From Viridibacillus sp050278625 (GTDB taxonomy: Bacteria; Bacillota; Bacilli; Bacillales_A; Planococcaceae), in NCBI RefSeq assembly GCF_050278625.1, contig NZ_JBNNTI010000015.1, positions 1 to 64,000 of the forward strand: a stretch of 64,000 nt of DNA, given 5' to 3'. Made by a program: the position numbers and the translations under genes. Every line of letters starts with the position of its first letter. Position 1 is the first letter of the stretch. Positions 33,261 through 41,455 of this stretch are shown piece after piece. The notes beneath the pieces were generated by a model. That model was not told the origin of the DNA, did no database searches, and was given only the letters and a program-made list of their open reading frames with translations.

Positions 33261-34706
33261 ATGAATTTGAATACTACTAAACAAGTATTATCAAGTGATT
33301 CATTTGATTTATCGAATATTAAAAAAGGACCAATTATCATTGCCATGATTATTGGTGCTTTTGTTTCTATTTTAAATGAAACACTCTTAAGTAATGCATT
33401 GCCAGAATTGATGCGTGAGTTTAGTGTAACACCTACTACTATTCAATGGTTGACTACTGTCTATATGCTAGTGGTAGGGGTATTAGTGCCTGTTACCGCT
33501 TTGTTACAACAATGGTTTACGACGAGGCAATTGTTTTTATCAGCGATGATTTTATTTTTAGTAGGGACAATTATTGCGGCCTTTGCACCAGCATTTAGCT
33601 TCTTACTTATAGGGCGCATAATACAAGCTTTCGGTACGGGTTTAATCATACCGATTATGATGAATACAATTTTAATCATCTTCCCACCGGAAGAACGTGG
33701 TGGAGCAATGGGCTTGATTGGTCTAGTAATTATGTTTGCACCAGCTATTGGGCCGACACTTTCAGGTGTGATTATTGATACACTTGATTGGCGCTGGTTA
33801 TTTTACATTGTCATTCCACTAGCACTAATATCAATTATTGTTGGAGCAAAGTATTTAAAGAATGTTTCGGAAATAACTAGACCAGCAGTTGATGTCTTAT
33901 CAATTATTTTATCTACACTCGGGTTTGGTGGATTTGTCTATAGCTTTAGTAAGTCCGGAGAGCTTGGCTGGGCAAACGAAGAGGTTTATGGTACTTTAAT
34001 AATCGGTGTTGCTTCATTAATCTGGTTCATCTTTAGACAATTGAAAATTAAAAATCCAATACTCGATTTACGTACATTTAAGTATCCAATGTTTTCAATA
34101 ACGGTCGTATTAATTGTCATTATCATGATGGCACTGTTTTCAACTATGATATTACTTCCAATGTTTTTACAAGGAATTCTTTTAGTATCAGCATTTAAAT
34201 CAGGTTTAATCATGTTACCGGGTAGTGTACTGAATGGTATTATGGCGCCAATTTCAGGGAAGCTATTTGACAAATTCGGTGCGCGCACTATCATCATTCC
34301 AGGAATTTTACTAGTAGCTGTTGCAATGTGGATGTTTATAGGGATAGATGTGACAACAACAACTGGATATGTTATTATGATCCACTGTCTTTTACTTGTC
34401 GGGATTTCACTTGTCATGATGCCTACACAAACACATGGTTTAAATCAATTACCTAAAGAATTGTATCCACATGGTACAGCAATCTTTAGTACATTACAAC
34501 AAGTAGCAGGAGCCATCGGAACAGCATTATTCATTAGTAAAATGTCATCTGGCCAAACTGATTATTTAACACAGTCTGAAAATCCAAATGATCCTGCTGA
34601 AAAAGTAGCCGCTTTGACGGCAGGTTTTGATGATGCATTTACCCTAGGATTTATCATTGTTTTACTTGCTATTGTTGTTTCATTTTTCATTAAACGCACA
34701 AGATAA
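33261..34706 (+). CDS. MFS multidrug pump, DHA2 family (14 helices)
   Basis: This is a 481-residue EmrB/QacA-type drug:proton antiporter with about 14 hydrophobic segments. The motifs NETLLSNALPELMREF (helix 1), IGRIIQAFGTGLIIPIMM and MFAPAIGPTLSGVIIDTLDW (motif C) are characteristic. AGGAATGAGG precedes ATG 33261. Its neighbour is a divergent TetR repressor. It probably extrudes amphiphilic toxic compounds. The actual substrate is unknown. Confidence 0.85.
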   Translation: MNLNTTKQVLSSDSFDLSNIKKGPIIIAMIIGAFVSILNETLLSNALPELMREFSVTPTTIQWLTTVYMLVVGVLVPVTALLQQWFTTRQLFLSAMILFLVGTIIAAFAPAFSFLLIGRIIQAFGTGLIIPIMMNTILIIFPPEERGGAMGLIGLVIMFAPAIGPTLSGVIIDTLDWRWLFYIVIPLALISIIVGAKYLKNVSEITRPAVDVLSIILSTLGFGGFVYSFSKSGELGWANEEVYGTLIIGVASLIWFIFRQLKIKNPILDLRTFKYPMFSITVVLIVIIMMALFSTMILLPMFLQGILLVSAFKSGLIMLPGSVLNGIMAPISGKLFDKFGARTIIIPGILLVAVAMWMFIGIDVTTTTGYVIMIHCLLLVGISLVMMPTQTHGLNQLPKELYPHGTAIFSTLQQVAGAIGTALFISKMSSGQTDYLTQSENPNDPAEKVAALTAGFDDAFTLGFIIVLLAIVVSFFIKRTR

Positions 34707-34790
34707 GAGGTAACTGAGATATCTGAGAAGGATAGTTTTACTAAAATTTATAAAACCAAAACACGATAGTTCAACATTGATGATAATCAA

Positions 34791-34837
34791 AGGGGCGTCC
34801 AATAGTCGAGAAATTGACTGTTGGATCGCCCCTTTTT
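34791..34837. terminator. bidirectional intrinsic terminator
   Basis: AGGGGCG, CCAA and AGTC pair with GACT, TTGG and CGCCCCT, followed by T5. It lies between convergent genes. Confidence 0.85.
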
Positions 34838-34844
34838 AAATTTT

Positions 34845-35300
34845 TTACTCATGTTCATTGTTTTTAACTATTAATGTTTCTACGACATCAAAAAAGTCAC
34901 TACTATTAGCTTTATAATGTCTATTACCCCAACTTTCAGTATCGGTTGCGATAATGATTTCTTTTTTATCTCCAAATAGAAATACAGTATCAATACCTTT
35001 TTCAGTAACGAATGACACACTATATTCGCAATCTAATGCACCAAAGTCACTTTTTGTACGGTGCACTTTTAGTTTCTTGAGCGATTTTATTATTGCTGTA
35101 TTTCTTTCTTCGAATTGGTAAGTATTTTCGATTCTTAAATTTGCAATCTTATCTACAGTTATAGAGCTAATTGTACTATCTTCTAGGTGAGTAAGGATAT
35201 CCGTTATTGGTTTTTCTTTATACTTATTATATTGAAAAACTCCATAAGACCCTGCCACTAATACAATACCAATAATGATAGTGATGAGTGCCTTTTTCAT
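34845..35300 (-). CDS. membrane-anchored hypothetical protein
   Basis: This is a 151-residue protein with one N-terminal membrane helix (KKALITIIIGIVLVAGSYGV) and an outer domain of about 125 residues with strand-rich pattern (SSITVDKIANLRIENTYQF, CEYSVSFVTEKGIDTVFLF). The single cysteine is not in a lipobox. It is a single gene. No known family is recognised. Confidence 0.6.
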   Translation of the reverse strand: MKKALITIIIGIVLVAGSYGVFQYNKYKEKPITDILTHLEDSTISSITVDKIANLRIENTYQFEERNTAIIKSLKKLKVHRTKSDFGALDCEYSVSFVTEKGIDTVFLFGDKKEIIIATDTESWGNRHYKANSSDFFDVVETLIVKNNEHE

Positions 35301-35514
35301 AAAATGTATCCATCCCCATTTCTTAAATATCTTTACATAAGATTAGTGGAATTTAAATACAATTACAAGAAGTTATTAGAATAATTTGAATTTATTATCT
35401 TTCGACTGAATTTTATATATTCCGATAATTGTGAAAGAGAACAACATCTTGCTCGAAACTTGAGCTATAATAAAACTAAACATTTCAAATATTGTTAAAG
35501 AAAAGGTGAGTTGT

Positions 35515-36981
35515 ATGTATCGTAATCTAGAAGAACTAACAAGTCATAAAGTATTTCATTATTTTGCGGAGATATCCAAAATTCCAAGAGGTTCAGGGAA
35601 TGAACAAGCAATTAGTGATTATTTAGTTCGCTTCGCACAAGAGAGAAAACTTGAGGTAATACAAGATCAAGCGTTAAACGTCATCATTAAAAAAGCTGCT
35701 ACTACTGGTTATGAAAATGTTCCAACAGTTATTATTCAAGGGCATATGGATATGGTTTGTGAAAAAAATCAAGATACGATTCATGATTTTGAAAAGGATC
35801 CGCTTCAATTAAGAATAGTAGGGGACATGCTATATGCTACAGATACAACATTAGGGGCAGACAATGGGATAGCTGTTGCTTATGCCTTAGCGTTGTTAGA
35901 TGCAGAGGATTTACCGCACCCGTCGTTAGAAGTAGTCATTACAACTGAAGAAGAAACAACGATGAATGGTGCTATTGCTGTGGATGCTAAGCATTTCAAA
36001 GGTGGAATTCTGATTAATATTGATTCAGAAGAAGATGGCAAATTACTTGTTAGTAGTGCAGGGGGCGTACATGTCACGCAAGTATTGCCGATTAAGTGGG
36101 ATAACTCTACAGACAATGAAGTAGCTTATAGCATTCGTATTAAAGGATTAAAGGGTGGTCACTCAGGTATATCGATCAATAAAGAAAGAGGTAATTCTAA
36201 TAAATTATTAGGTAGACTACTACAGGATTTATCATCTGAATTCCATTATTCAATACAACAGATTAATGGTGGTTTAAAACCAAATGCGATTCCAAGAGAA
36301 GCAGAAGCAATTGTCTTTATACAAACGGATGATGTTGAGCCTATAAATGAAAAAATTGAGAAATACAATGCTATTTTTAAAAATGAACTACAGTTTTCAG
36401 ATCCAGACGTATCGATTTTCTTTGAAAAAAGAGATATCAGTTCTACACCCGTTTTCTCTTCTGAAACAATGCATAAAGTCATTACATCTTTACTTTTAAT
36501 CCCACACGGAGTACAAGGAATGAGTATGGCAATAGAGGGATTAGTGGAAAGTTCGACGAATTTAGGGGTTGTTACGACAACTGATTCAACTATAACTTTT
36601 GAAAGTGAAATAAGAAGTTCGATTAAAAGTGTAAAATCCTGTATGGTCACTCAATTAAGAACGATAGCAGAAATGCTTGAATGTGAAGTGCTTATCGATT
36701 CTGATTATCCAGAATGGCCTTTTGACCCTAATTCAAAAGCAAAGAAATTATTTGAAGAAACATATAAAGAAAAATACGGTAAAGAGATGGAAGTAATTGC
36801 TGTACATGCCGGTATTGAGTGCGGAGTATTTATCGAGAAGATTCCAGGATTAGATGCTATTTCTATTGGGCCAGATATATTCTTAGTGCATACGCCTGAT
36901 GAGCATATCAGTATTCCTTCAACAATCAATAACTGGGAGTATTTTATTTATACGTTAAATAGAATGAAAGATTTTCTATAA
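35515..36981 (+). CDS. pepD: aminoacyl-histidine dipeptidase, M20 family (PepD)
   Basis: This is a 488-residue cytosolic metallopeptidase that cuts Xaa-His dipeptides such as carnosine. The M20 metal site is seen in VIIQGHMDMVCEK (first His, near residue 79), TLGADNGIAVAYALALLD (bridging Asp, near 116), VVITTEEETTMNGAIAV (catalytic Glu) and, late, AVHAGIECGVFIEKIPGLDA. ATG 35515 is preferred to GTG 35506 because AAAGGTGA is then properly spaced. The length fits the family. It has no operon partner. Confidence 0.88.
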   Translation: MYRNLEELTSHKVFHYFAEISKIPRGSGNEQAISDYLVRFAQERKLEVIQDQALNVIIKKAATTGYENVPTVIIQGHMDMVCEKNQDTIHDFEKDPLQLRIVGDMLYATDTTLGADNGIAVAYALALLDAEDLPHPSLEVVITTEEETTMNGAIAVDAKHFKGGILINIDSEEDGKLLVSSAGGVHVTQVLPIKWDNSTDNEVAYSIRIKGLKGGHSGISINKERGNSNKLLGRLLQDLSSEFHYSIQQINGGLKPNAIPREAEAIVFIQTDDVEPINEKIEKYNAIFKNELQFSDPDVSIFFEKRDISSTPVFSSETMHKVITSLLLIPHGVQGMSMAIEGLVESSTNLGVVTTTDSTITFESEIRSSIKSVKSCMVTQLRTIAEMLECEVLIDSDYPEWPFDPNSKAKKLFEETYKEKYGKEMEVIAVHAGIECGVFIEKIPGLDAISIGPDIFLVHTPDEHISIPSTINNWEYFIYTLNRMKDFL

Positions 36982-37127
36982 AAAATATGTTTCGGCCACG
37001 TGGAATAGGGCATATTTCAAAAGAATGGCTAATCTCAAAATATAGTGAGGATTGGCGTTCACTAATATTATTTAGTATTAAATATTCACGTTGACATACT
37101 AATAATTTGGTATCGGAGGGATAAAAG

Positions 37128-37622
37128 ATGGAACAGTATTTAGAGCATAACAAGAGCATAAGAGCTGAATTACTGAATAGTGTAAGTCATTTATCGGACG
37201 AGCAATTAAATAAGGAAGTTGAAGAAGGTCGGTGGACTATTATGCAAGTACTTCATCACCTGTATTTAATAGAATTTGGAGTAGCAAAAGCAATTCAATA
37301 TACTTTGAAAAAAGGTGAAAAGCAGTCTGCTAATGCAAAGCCAATCGAATTAATAGTTGACCGTTCTACAAAGATAAAAGCACCATCATTTGCAGAACCA
37401 GATGAAACCTTTATTACATTGGAAGAGATGAAGGTTAAACTGAAACAGTCATCTAATGATCTTCTTCAGGTTGTCACAAATAGCAACAAGGATCAATTGA
37501 AAGATAAAGCCTACCCGCATCCGACATTCGGATTAATAAGTCTAGAACAATGGGTTCCGTTTATCGGATATCACGAAAAAAGGCATATTGAACAGATTGA
37601 AGAATTAAAAGAAAAACTATAA
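37128..37622 (+). CDS. DinB/YfiT-like metal-dependent protein
   Basis: This is a 164-residue four-helix bundle protein of the DinB-like superfamily. Metal-binding histidines are expected in TIMQVLHHLYLIEFG near residue 41 and in FIGYHEKRHIEQIEEL near residue 150. Such proteins include YfiT and thiol-dependent transferases. The reaction here is unknown. GGAGGG precedes ATG 37128. Confidence 0.8.
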   Translation: MEQYLEHNKSIRAELLNSVSHLSDEQLNKEVEEGRWTIMQVLHHLYLIEFGVAKAIQYTLKKGEKQSANAKPIELIVDRSTKIKAPSFAEPDETFITLEEMKVKLKQSSNDLLQVVTNSNKDQLKDKAYPHPTFGLISLEQWVPFIGYHEKRHIEQIEELKEKL

Positions 37623-37749
37623 ATCAAATGTTTTTTTATATGAGAAATTAAACACCAAAAGGAAAATTATCTGATTAAGGAGGCAAGATTTCTAAAGGGG
37701 ATAAATTAATAAAATAATAATAAAACAGACATTTTAATATAGTGAAATA

Positions 37750-37914
37750 GCTCTACAGTCTTTTTATTTTAAAAAGTAAATAAGACCGTTGATTTTCGCT
37801 ACGGTGGACGCTTTCCGCGGGCGAGCGCCAAGCCGCTTCGTCGCTATGCTCCTGCAGGGTCTTGGACTGTCCCGCTTTTCCCGCAGGAGTCGCCACCTCC
37901 GCTCCAATCAACGA
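37750..37914 (-). repeat. GC-rich palindromic repeat, form A, copy 4
   Basis: It includes ctctacagtctttttatttt, acgctttccgcgggcgagcg, ccgcttcgtcgctatgctcc and gcaggagtcgccacctccgc. It directly precedes the transposase relic at 37960, in the same relative arrangement as copy 1 and the relic at 975. Confidence 0.85.
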
Positions 37915-37959
37915 CATATGTAATAAAAATAAATCTTTTGATACGATAGGAAATAATGG

Positions 37960-38075
37960 CGATAAAAAAAATCCTGAAAGAGATTAAATTGAAATGATTG
38001 CTTTGGAGCCACTAGTATCTCAAGAACATCTTATAGGAAAAATTGAGGATGCGGTGGACAACCTTAAAAGATCTT
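37960..38075 (+). pseudogene. IS1182-like transposase relic (5' part)
   Basis: The plus strand reads IEMIALEPLVSQEHLIGKIE then DAVDN before a stop, matching the start of IS1182-type transposases (EMIALDQLVPQ.HLVRKIE). The remainder is lost. The flank before it matches that of the relic at 975-1075. Confidence 0.6.
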
Positions 38076-38466
38076 AAAAAAGTGTCCATGTAGGCGATGC
38101 TTACTTTTTCTGCTATGATTTAAAGAAACTCGTCAACTGGAATTAGCAAATTCCAAAAATGGCATAAAAGAGGATCTACAATAACCAAAATATATAAAAG
38201 ACATTCAGGATGTGAGCATTCTGAATGCATTTTGTCGATATACTGCGACCTATTCAGATACTGGAATAGGTCTATTTTGTTGTTGATAAGGGATTATTTG
38301 AAAATTTTTTAATAACAAATTCATTTGGTTTCGCTTTTTATGAATATGAAAAGTCATTAATTAGAAGGCATTTTGTTTTTAAGGAGAATTATAGATTATG
38401 TATAATTTTAGGGTTTTTATTATATAAAAATATAAATGGATTTGTGCCATTAACTGGGGGGATTAG
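38076..38466. other. intergenic with two hairpins
   Basis: CATTCAGGATG...CATTCTGAATG (about 38203-38227) and GACCTATTC...GAATAGGTC (38247-38272), the latter followed by a T-rich run, are the only structures. The second is a plausible terminator. No gene is seen. Confidence 0.5.
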
Positions 38467-38901
38467 ATGAACAAAAAAAGCATCTTATTAATAATTGTGT
38501 TAGCATTAATCTTTTTTTCTGCTGGATATGTAACAAGTAAGACGACTTCTGAAACAATAACGAGAGAGGTTAAAATAGGCATTGAAAAAAGTAGGAATGA
38601 TGGACAAATCGATTATATAAAAACGATTACAGACGCACAAAATCAAGTAGTCATAGATAATTTTATGATGATATATATGAACAGTAAGCCTGTTAACACT
38701 ATTGATATAAATAAGGACCGACCAGATTTATTCATTGAAGTGAATAGCCCGAAGCAATCGACTGGATTAATTGATTCAAAAGTATGGTTTACCGATAATG
38801 GAGCAATAATCGGTATTCGTTCTGGAGAGAATTGGGCAGATGTTGAATATAAAAGTATAAATCAGGATGATGCAGATTTTATTAGAGAACAAACAGAATA
38901 A
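38467..38901 (+). CDS. secreted or membrane-anchored hypothetical protein
   Basis: This is a 144-residue protein with an N-terminal hydrophobic helix (KSILLIIVLALIFFSAGYVT) and no lipobox, so it is probably anchored. The outer part is acidic and may be mostly strands (IDYIKTITDAQNQVVIDNFM, FIEVNSPKQSTGLIDSKVWF). CTGGGGGGAT precedes ATG 38467. The coding frame ends just nine bases before the FMN reductase relic. Family unknown. Confidence 0.6.
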   Translation: MNKKSILLIIVLALIFFSAGYVTSKTTSETITREVKIGIEKSRNDGQIDYIKTITDAQNQVVIDNFMMIYMNSKPVNTIDINKDRPDLFIEVNSPKQSTGLIDSKVWFTDNGAIIGIRSGENWADVEYKSINQDDADFIREQTE

Positions 38902-38909
38902 TAGATAGC

Positions 38910-39207
38910 TGCAATGTCCCAGGAGTCTTAAAAAATGCTCTAGAATGGCTAGTGCCATCTACTGAGCTCTATAAAAAACCAGTAGCTGTTATAACGGCTT
39001 CTCCGTCGATTGCAGTGGGAGATAAATCACATGAATCATTTATTGCTGACACTAGGTATGTTGGATGCTATTGTTATTGAAAATGGTTCGTTATTCGTTC
39101 CTTCTGTGGGTACTAAATTTAATAATAATGCTACAGTAAAAGACGAGGAAATTAAGCAACAACTTACTGCTCTAATTAACAGCATAGTGGAAGAAATAAA
39201 TACATAG
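38910..39207 (+). pseudogene. NADPH-dependent FMN reductase relic
   Basis: The frame from 38910 reads CNVPGVLKNALEWLVPSTEL and YKKPVAVITASPSIAVG, which are the flavin-binding and core strands of the NADPH:FMN reductase (chromate reductase) family. It then shifts to SLLLTLGMLDAIV-type text, seen from 39010 on as HLLLTLGMLDAIVIENGSLF, and ends in TAA 39205-39207. The N-terminal third, with the GSLR-type motif, is missing, and one frameshift is present. Confidence 0.75.
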
Positions 39208-39291
39208 ATAACATACGTTATGATTAGTATAGAAATTCACGAAATTTGTTTATCAATAGTACGAGGATATTGGAAGTGTGAAGCATCACCA

Positions 39292-39320
39292 TTGACAAAA
39301 ATAGTTATTCGTGAGATACT
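39292..39320 (+). promoter_or_regulatory. sigma-A promoter for the structured leader
   Basis: TTGACA (39292-39297) and GATACT (39315-39320) are 17 bases apart. The predicted start lies some 65 bases upstream of the folded region. Confidence 0.5.
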
Positions 39321-39390
39321 ACTATCTATGCTGATTAGCTAGTTTATAAATGTTGGCATTCTACTAAATGTTTTTGTAGATACTTATTCA

Positions 39391-39540
39391 CACTGGAGTG
39401 ACTTTGGGGTCACAAGGACGCAAAAGAAGGTAGGGTTTGCGTTGCTTAGGTTAGAAAGCTAACCAGTGGAATTTTACCGCGGTACAAAAAGCTACAGGCT
39501 TTTGAGTAAATATTCCCCGGATGATCGGGTTGAAATTTGA
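39391..39540 (+). ncRNA. structured leader RNA of unknown class
   Basis: Three consecutive hairpins are visible: GTGAC/GTCAC (39398-39413), ACGCAAA/TTTGCGT (39418-39442) and GGTTAG-AAAG-CTAACC (39449-39464). They are enclosed by CACTgg/ccAGTG (39391-39396 with 39463-39468). Two more follow: AAAAGC/GCTTTT and CCCGG/CGGG. A strong hairpin at 39572 and a T9 run come next, and a small membrane protein gene follows. The layout is that of a riboswitch or attenuator. The string GGACGCAAA recalls the c-di-GMP-I core, but other conserved parts of that class are absent. Confidence 0.5.
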
Positions 39541-39571
39541 GTTTTATTAAAATTAGCTAATTATAAATTAA

Positions 39572-39625
39572 GGGGTACTCTCATGCTGAGGGTACCCCTT
39601 GTCCAATTCTGGTTTTTTTTTACAA
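39572..39625 (+). terminator. hairpin and T run after the structured leader
   Basis: AAGGGGTAC and GTACCCCTT with inner CTCA/TGAG pairs form a very stable hairpin (39572-39602). A run of nine T begins 12 bases later. The offset leaves room for an alternative pairing, for example AATTCTGG with the CCAG...AATT segment of the leader. Confidence 0.6.
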
Positions 39626-39697
39626 ATAAAACAGATGAATAATTCGAGATAGCAAAGAAACGACTATCGCCTCAGAAGGGGGACACTGTAAAAAGTA

Positions 39698-39988
39698 GTG
39701 ATTGTGGTAATCGGAATTGTATTAGCGCTCTACAAACTAATACAAGGACGATGGACTAAAAAAGTAGTTGTTTTTCAGACGTTATATGAGCTCATTACAA
39801 CAGCTTCCTTTATCATAATCATTACACGACCAAATTTTATTGAACCGAAATTTACAAAGCACTTAGTGACTTTTGTTGATATGCAAGAGGAACGTAGTGT
39901 TTTCTTAATGATATTAGCTACCGTTGTGATTTCAATCATCACAGCTGCTTTTTCTATAAAAGATGCAATAAGTAGATCAAAAATGTAA
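39698..39988 (+). CDS. small membrane protein after the structured leader
   Basis: This is a 96-residue protein with three hydrophobic segments (residues 1-15, 26-43 and 70-88). An in-frame stop at 39689 limits the start to GTG 39698 or just after, although AGAAGGGGG lies about 16 bases upstream, further than usual. Either translation starts less efficiently or the 5' end is damaged. No family is recognised. The leader RNA and terminator upstream suggest regulated expression. Confidence 0.45.
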   Translation: MIVVIGIVLALYKLIQGRWTKKVVVFQTLYELITTASFIIIITRPNFIEPKFTKHLVTFVDMQEERSVFLMILATVVISIITAAFSIKDAISRSKM

Positions 39989-40012
39989 TGATAATACCGT
40001 ATATATAACAGG

Positions 40013-40052
40013 AAACGACTATCAATGAGCGGACGGATAGTCGTTTTTTTTT
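40013..40052 (+). terminator. intrinsic terminator
   Basis: AAACGACTATC and GATAGTCGTTT form an 11-base stem followed by a long T run. The stretch to 40299 shows no gene. Confidence 0.85.
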
Positions 40053-40299
40053 ATGAATTATTCTGAGATTTAAAGGTGTAAGAGTATCACAAATCGAATT
40101 GATATTATGCATTATTTTTTTAATTGTAGGCTATGTTAAATTATATTATTGTCTTTAGCAAAAAATTGATCAGGCTCTACAAATATGTAGAATCAGCTCA
40201 GTTATAATTTTGGTATTTCAAGAGATGAATATTTAACATATACCCTTAGCACAAGAAGATGTTAAATAGATTTTTTAAAAATTTGATTTTGCTATAATA

Positions 40300-40698
40300 T
40301 TATTGGTATTTTTTTGAAACAACGAATTCAGTAATGGGCATTGTAATAAATGCAAGTCCAATTACTATAACAATTGGGATGTTTTTTATGTCATTCATTG
40401 CAGTTACTCTTTCCGATACAATTAAAACGATAAACATTAATATCAATAATAGATAATAACTTATTTTTGAACTAACAAGCGTTATATGTTTCTCCAATTC
40501 ATCTTTTTCTCCTTCACGTTTCCCATCCATTTCACCCCAAGTTACAGATTGAAAGAAGAAACCTACTCCTAAAAATACAAAGAATAGTGTAGAAGCGTTA
40601 AGTATTTCTTTTGTAACCCATTCATATATCCCAAAACCACCAATTGCAGTAATAAGAATTAAAGAACAGATTACACTAACTTTTTTTACCATTGTCAT
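40300..40698 (-). CDS. four-helix membrane protein paired with an XRE regulator
   Basis: This is a protein of about 132 residues with four membrane helices (VISLILITAIGGFGIYE-like first helix, then segments near residues 34-52, 76-96 and 105-125) and a charged cytosolic loop (MDGKREGEKDELEKHI). ATG at 40698 is preferred over starts further upstream because AAAGGGATG lies before it. It overlaps the end of the XRE gene, which indicates coupling. A similar XRE-plus-membrane pair occurs at 43945-44579. Function unknown. Confidence 0.7.
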   Translation of the reverse strand: MTMVKKVSVICSLILITAIGGFGIYEWVTKEILNASTLFFVFLGVGFFFQSVTWGEMDGKREGEKDELEKHITLVSSKISYYLLLILMFIVLIVSERVTAMNDIKNIPIVIVIGLAFITMPITEFVVSKKYQ

Positions 40699-40915
40699 TA
40701 ATATCATCCCTTTCGTATTTAAAAATAAATAATTTTTCAATTGGATGTTCTAAAACATAAGCCAAAGCAAATGCCAATTGTAAACTTGGGTCATACTTGT
40801 CGTTTTCAATGGCATTAATCGTTTGTCTCGACACTTTACATTTCTGTGCAAGTTCTTCTTGTGACAATCCCTTTGTCTTTCTTTGAACTTGAATTGTATT
40901 TTTCATATTATTCAC
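40676..40915 (-). CDS. small XRE-family regulator
   Basis: This is a 79-residue protein consisting almost only of a Cro/CI helix-turn-helix (IQVQRKTKGLSQEELAQKCK, then VSRQTINAIENDKYDPSLQL), of the YozG/YvaO-like short type. It heads a two-gene unit with a membrane protein. A 7-6-7 palindrome at its promoter suggests autoregulation. Confidence 0.88.
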   Translation of the reverse strand: MNNMKNTIQVQRKTKGLSQEELAQKCKVSRQTINAIENDKYDPSLQLAFALAYVLEHPIEKLFIFKYERDDINDNGKKS

Positions 40916-40923
40916 CTACAAAT

Positions 40924-40973
40924 ATGTAAAGAAGATTTTACATTTATATTAACATAAATTGTAATTGTGTCAA
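40924..40973 (-). promoter_or_regulatory. promoter and operator of the XRE gene
   Basis: On the minus strand TTGACA (40968-40973) and TAATAT (40946-40951) have a 16-base spacer. ATGTAAA-N6-TTTACAT (40924-40943) lies over the start site, and related motifs (ATGTATTTTACAT) occur upstream near 40975. Confidence 0.6.
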
Positions 40974-41214
40974 ATGTATTTTACATAAAGTGCAAAGTAA
41001 TACACTACGAATTTCCAGCAAATTTATGCACTAAATATTCGTTTACAAAATAAGATATTCGTTCCTCCGACAGGGTTTAAGCAACTTTCACAGCAAACTC
41101 TTTAAAGTTGGTTGAAAACTATTAAAAGAATAGCCTAATTATAAAATGATTATTGACAGTTAAAAGAATCTGTTGCATGCTTATACTTAAATATTTAGCG
41201 AAAAGAAGACTAGT

Positions 41215-41440
41215 ATGTGTGATCTTACTGTATAAGAGAGCGATGTCCACCGGCTGCAAGGCATCGTAACAGGCAACCATGCGGAACCTACTTCTTAGCT
41301 CCTATGCAAACATAGGCGCAGTCTCAAGCGTTATGAGGTTGAGTGGGATGCATTTATTGCATTCAACTAAGGTGGTACCACGAGAAGTAACCCTTTTCGT
41401 CCTTGATATATTCGAGGGCGAAAAGGGTTTTTTATGTGTA
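41215..41440 (+). promoter_or_regulatory. proline T-box leader of proBA
   Basis: The T-box sequence AAGGTGGTACCACG lies at 41369-41382. It is followed by a terminator, AACCCTTTTCG (41389-41399) and CGAAAAGGGTT (41419-41429) plus T6. Upstream, GAACCTAC gives a plausible specifier codon CCT (Pro, 41287-41289) in the usual GAA-NNN-A setting. Uncharged proline tRNA should stabilise the antiterminator and switch proBA on, as is known for proline genes in bacilli. Confidence 0.88.
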
Positions 41441-41455
41441 TTGGAGGCAGTAATG

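Noticed and set aside
34000..36930. Several long minus-strand frames opposite the MFS and pepD genes
   Set aside because: They mirror the coding bias of the plus-strand genes, lack binding sites and carry no domain signatures.
39391..39540. c-di-GMP-I (GEMM) riboswitch assignment for the folded leader
   Set aside because: Only GGACGCAAA fits. The GNRA tetraloop on P2 and the GGTAGGTAGC...GGGTTACC arm are not found.
41279..41455. N-terminal extension of proB
   Set aside because: It would translate through the T-box and its terminator. ATG 41453/41456 with GGAGG matches the known protein start.
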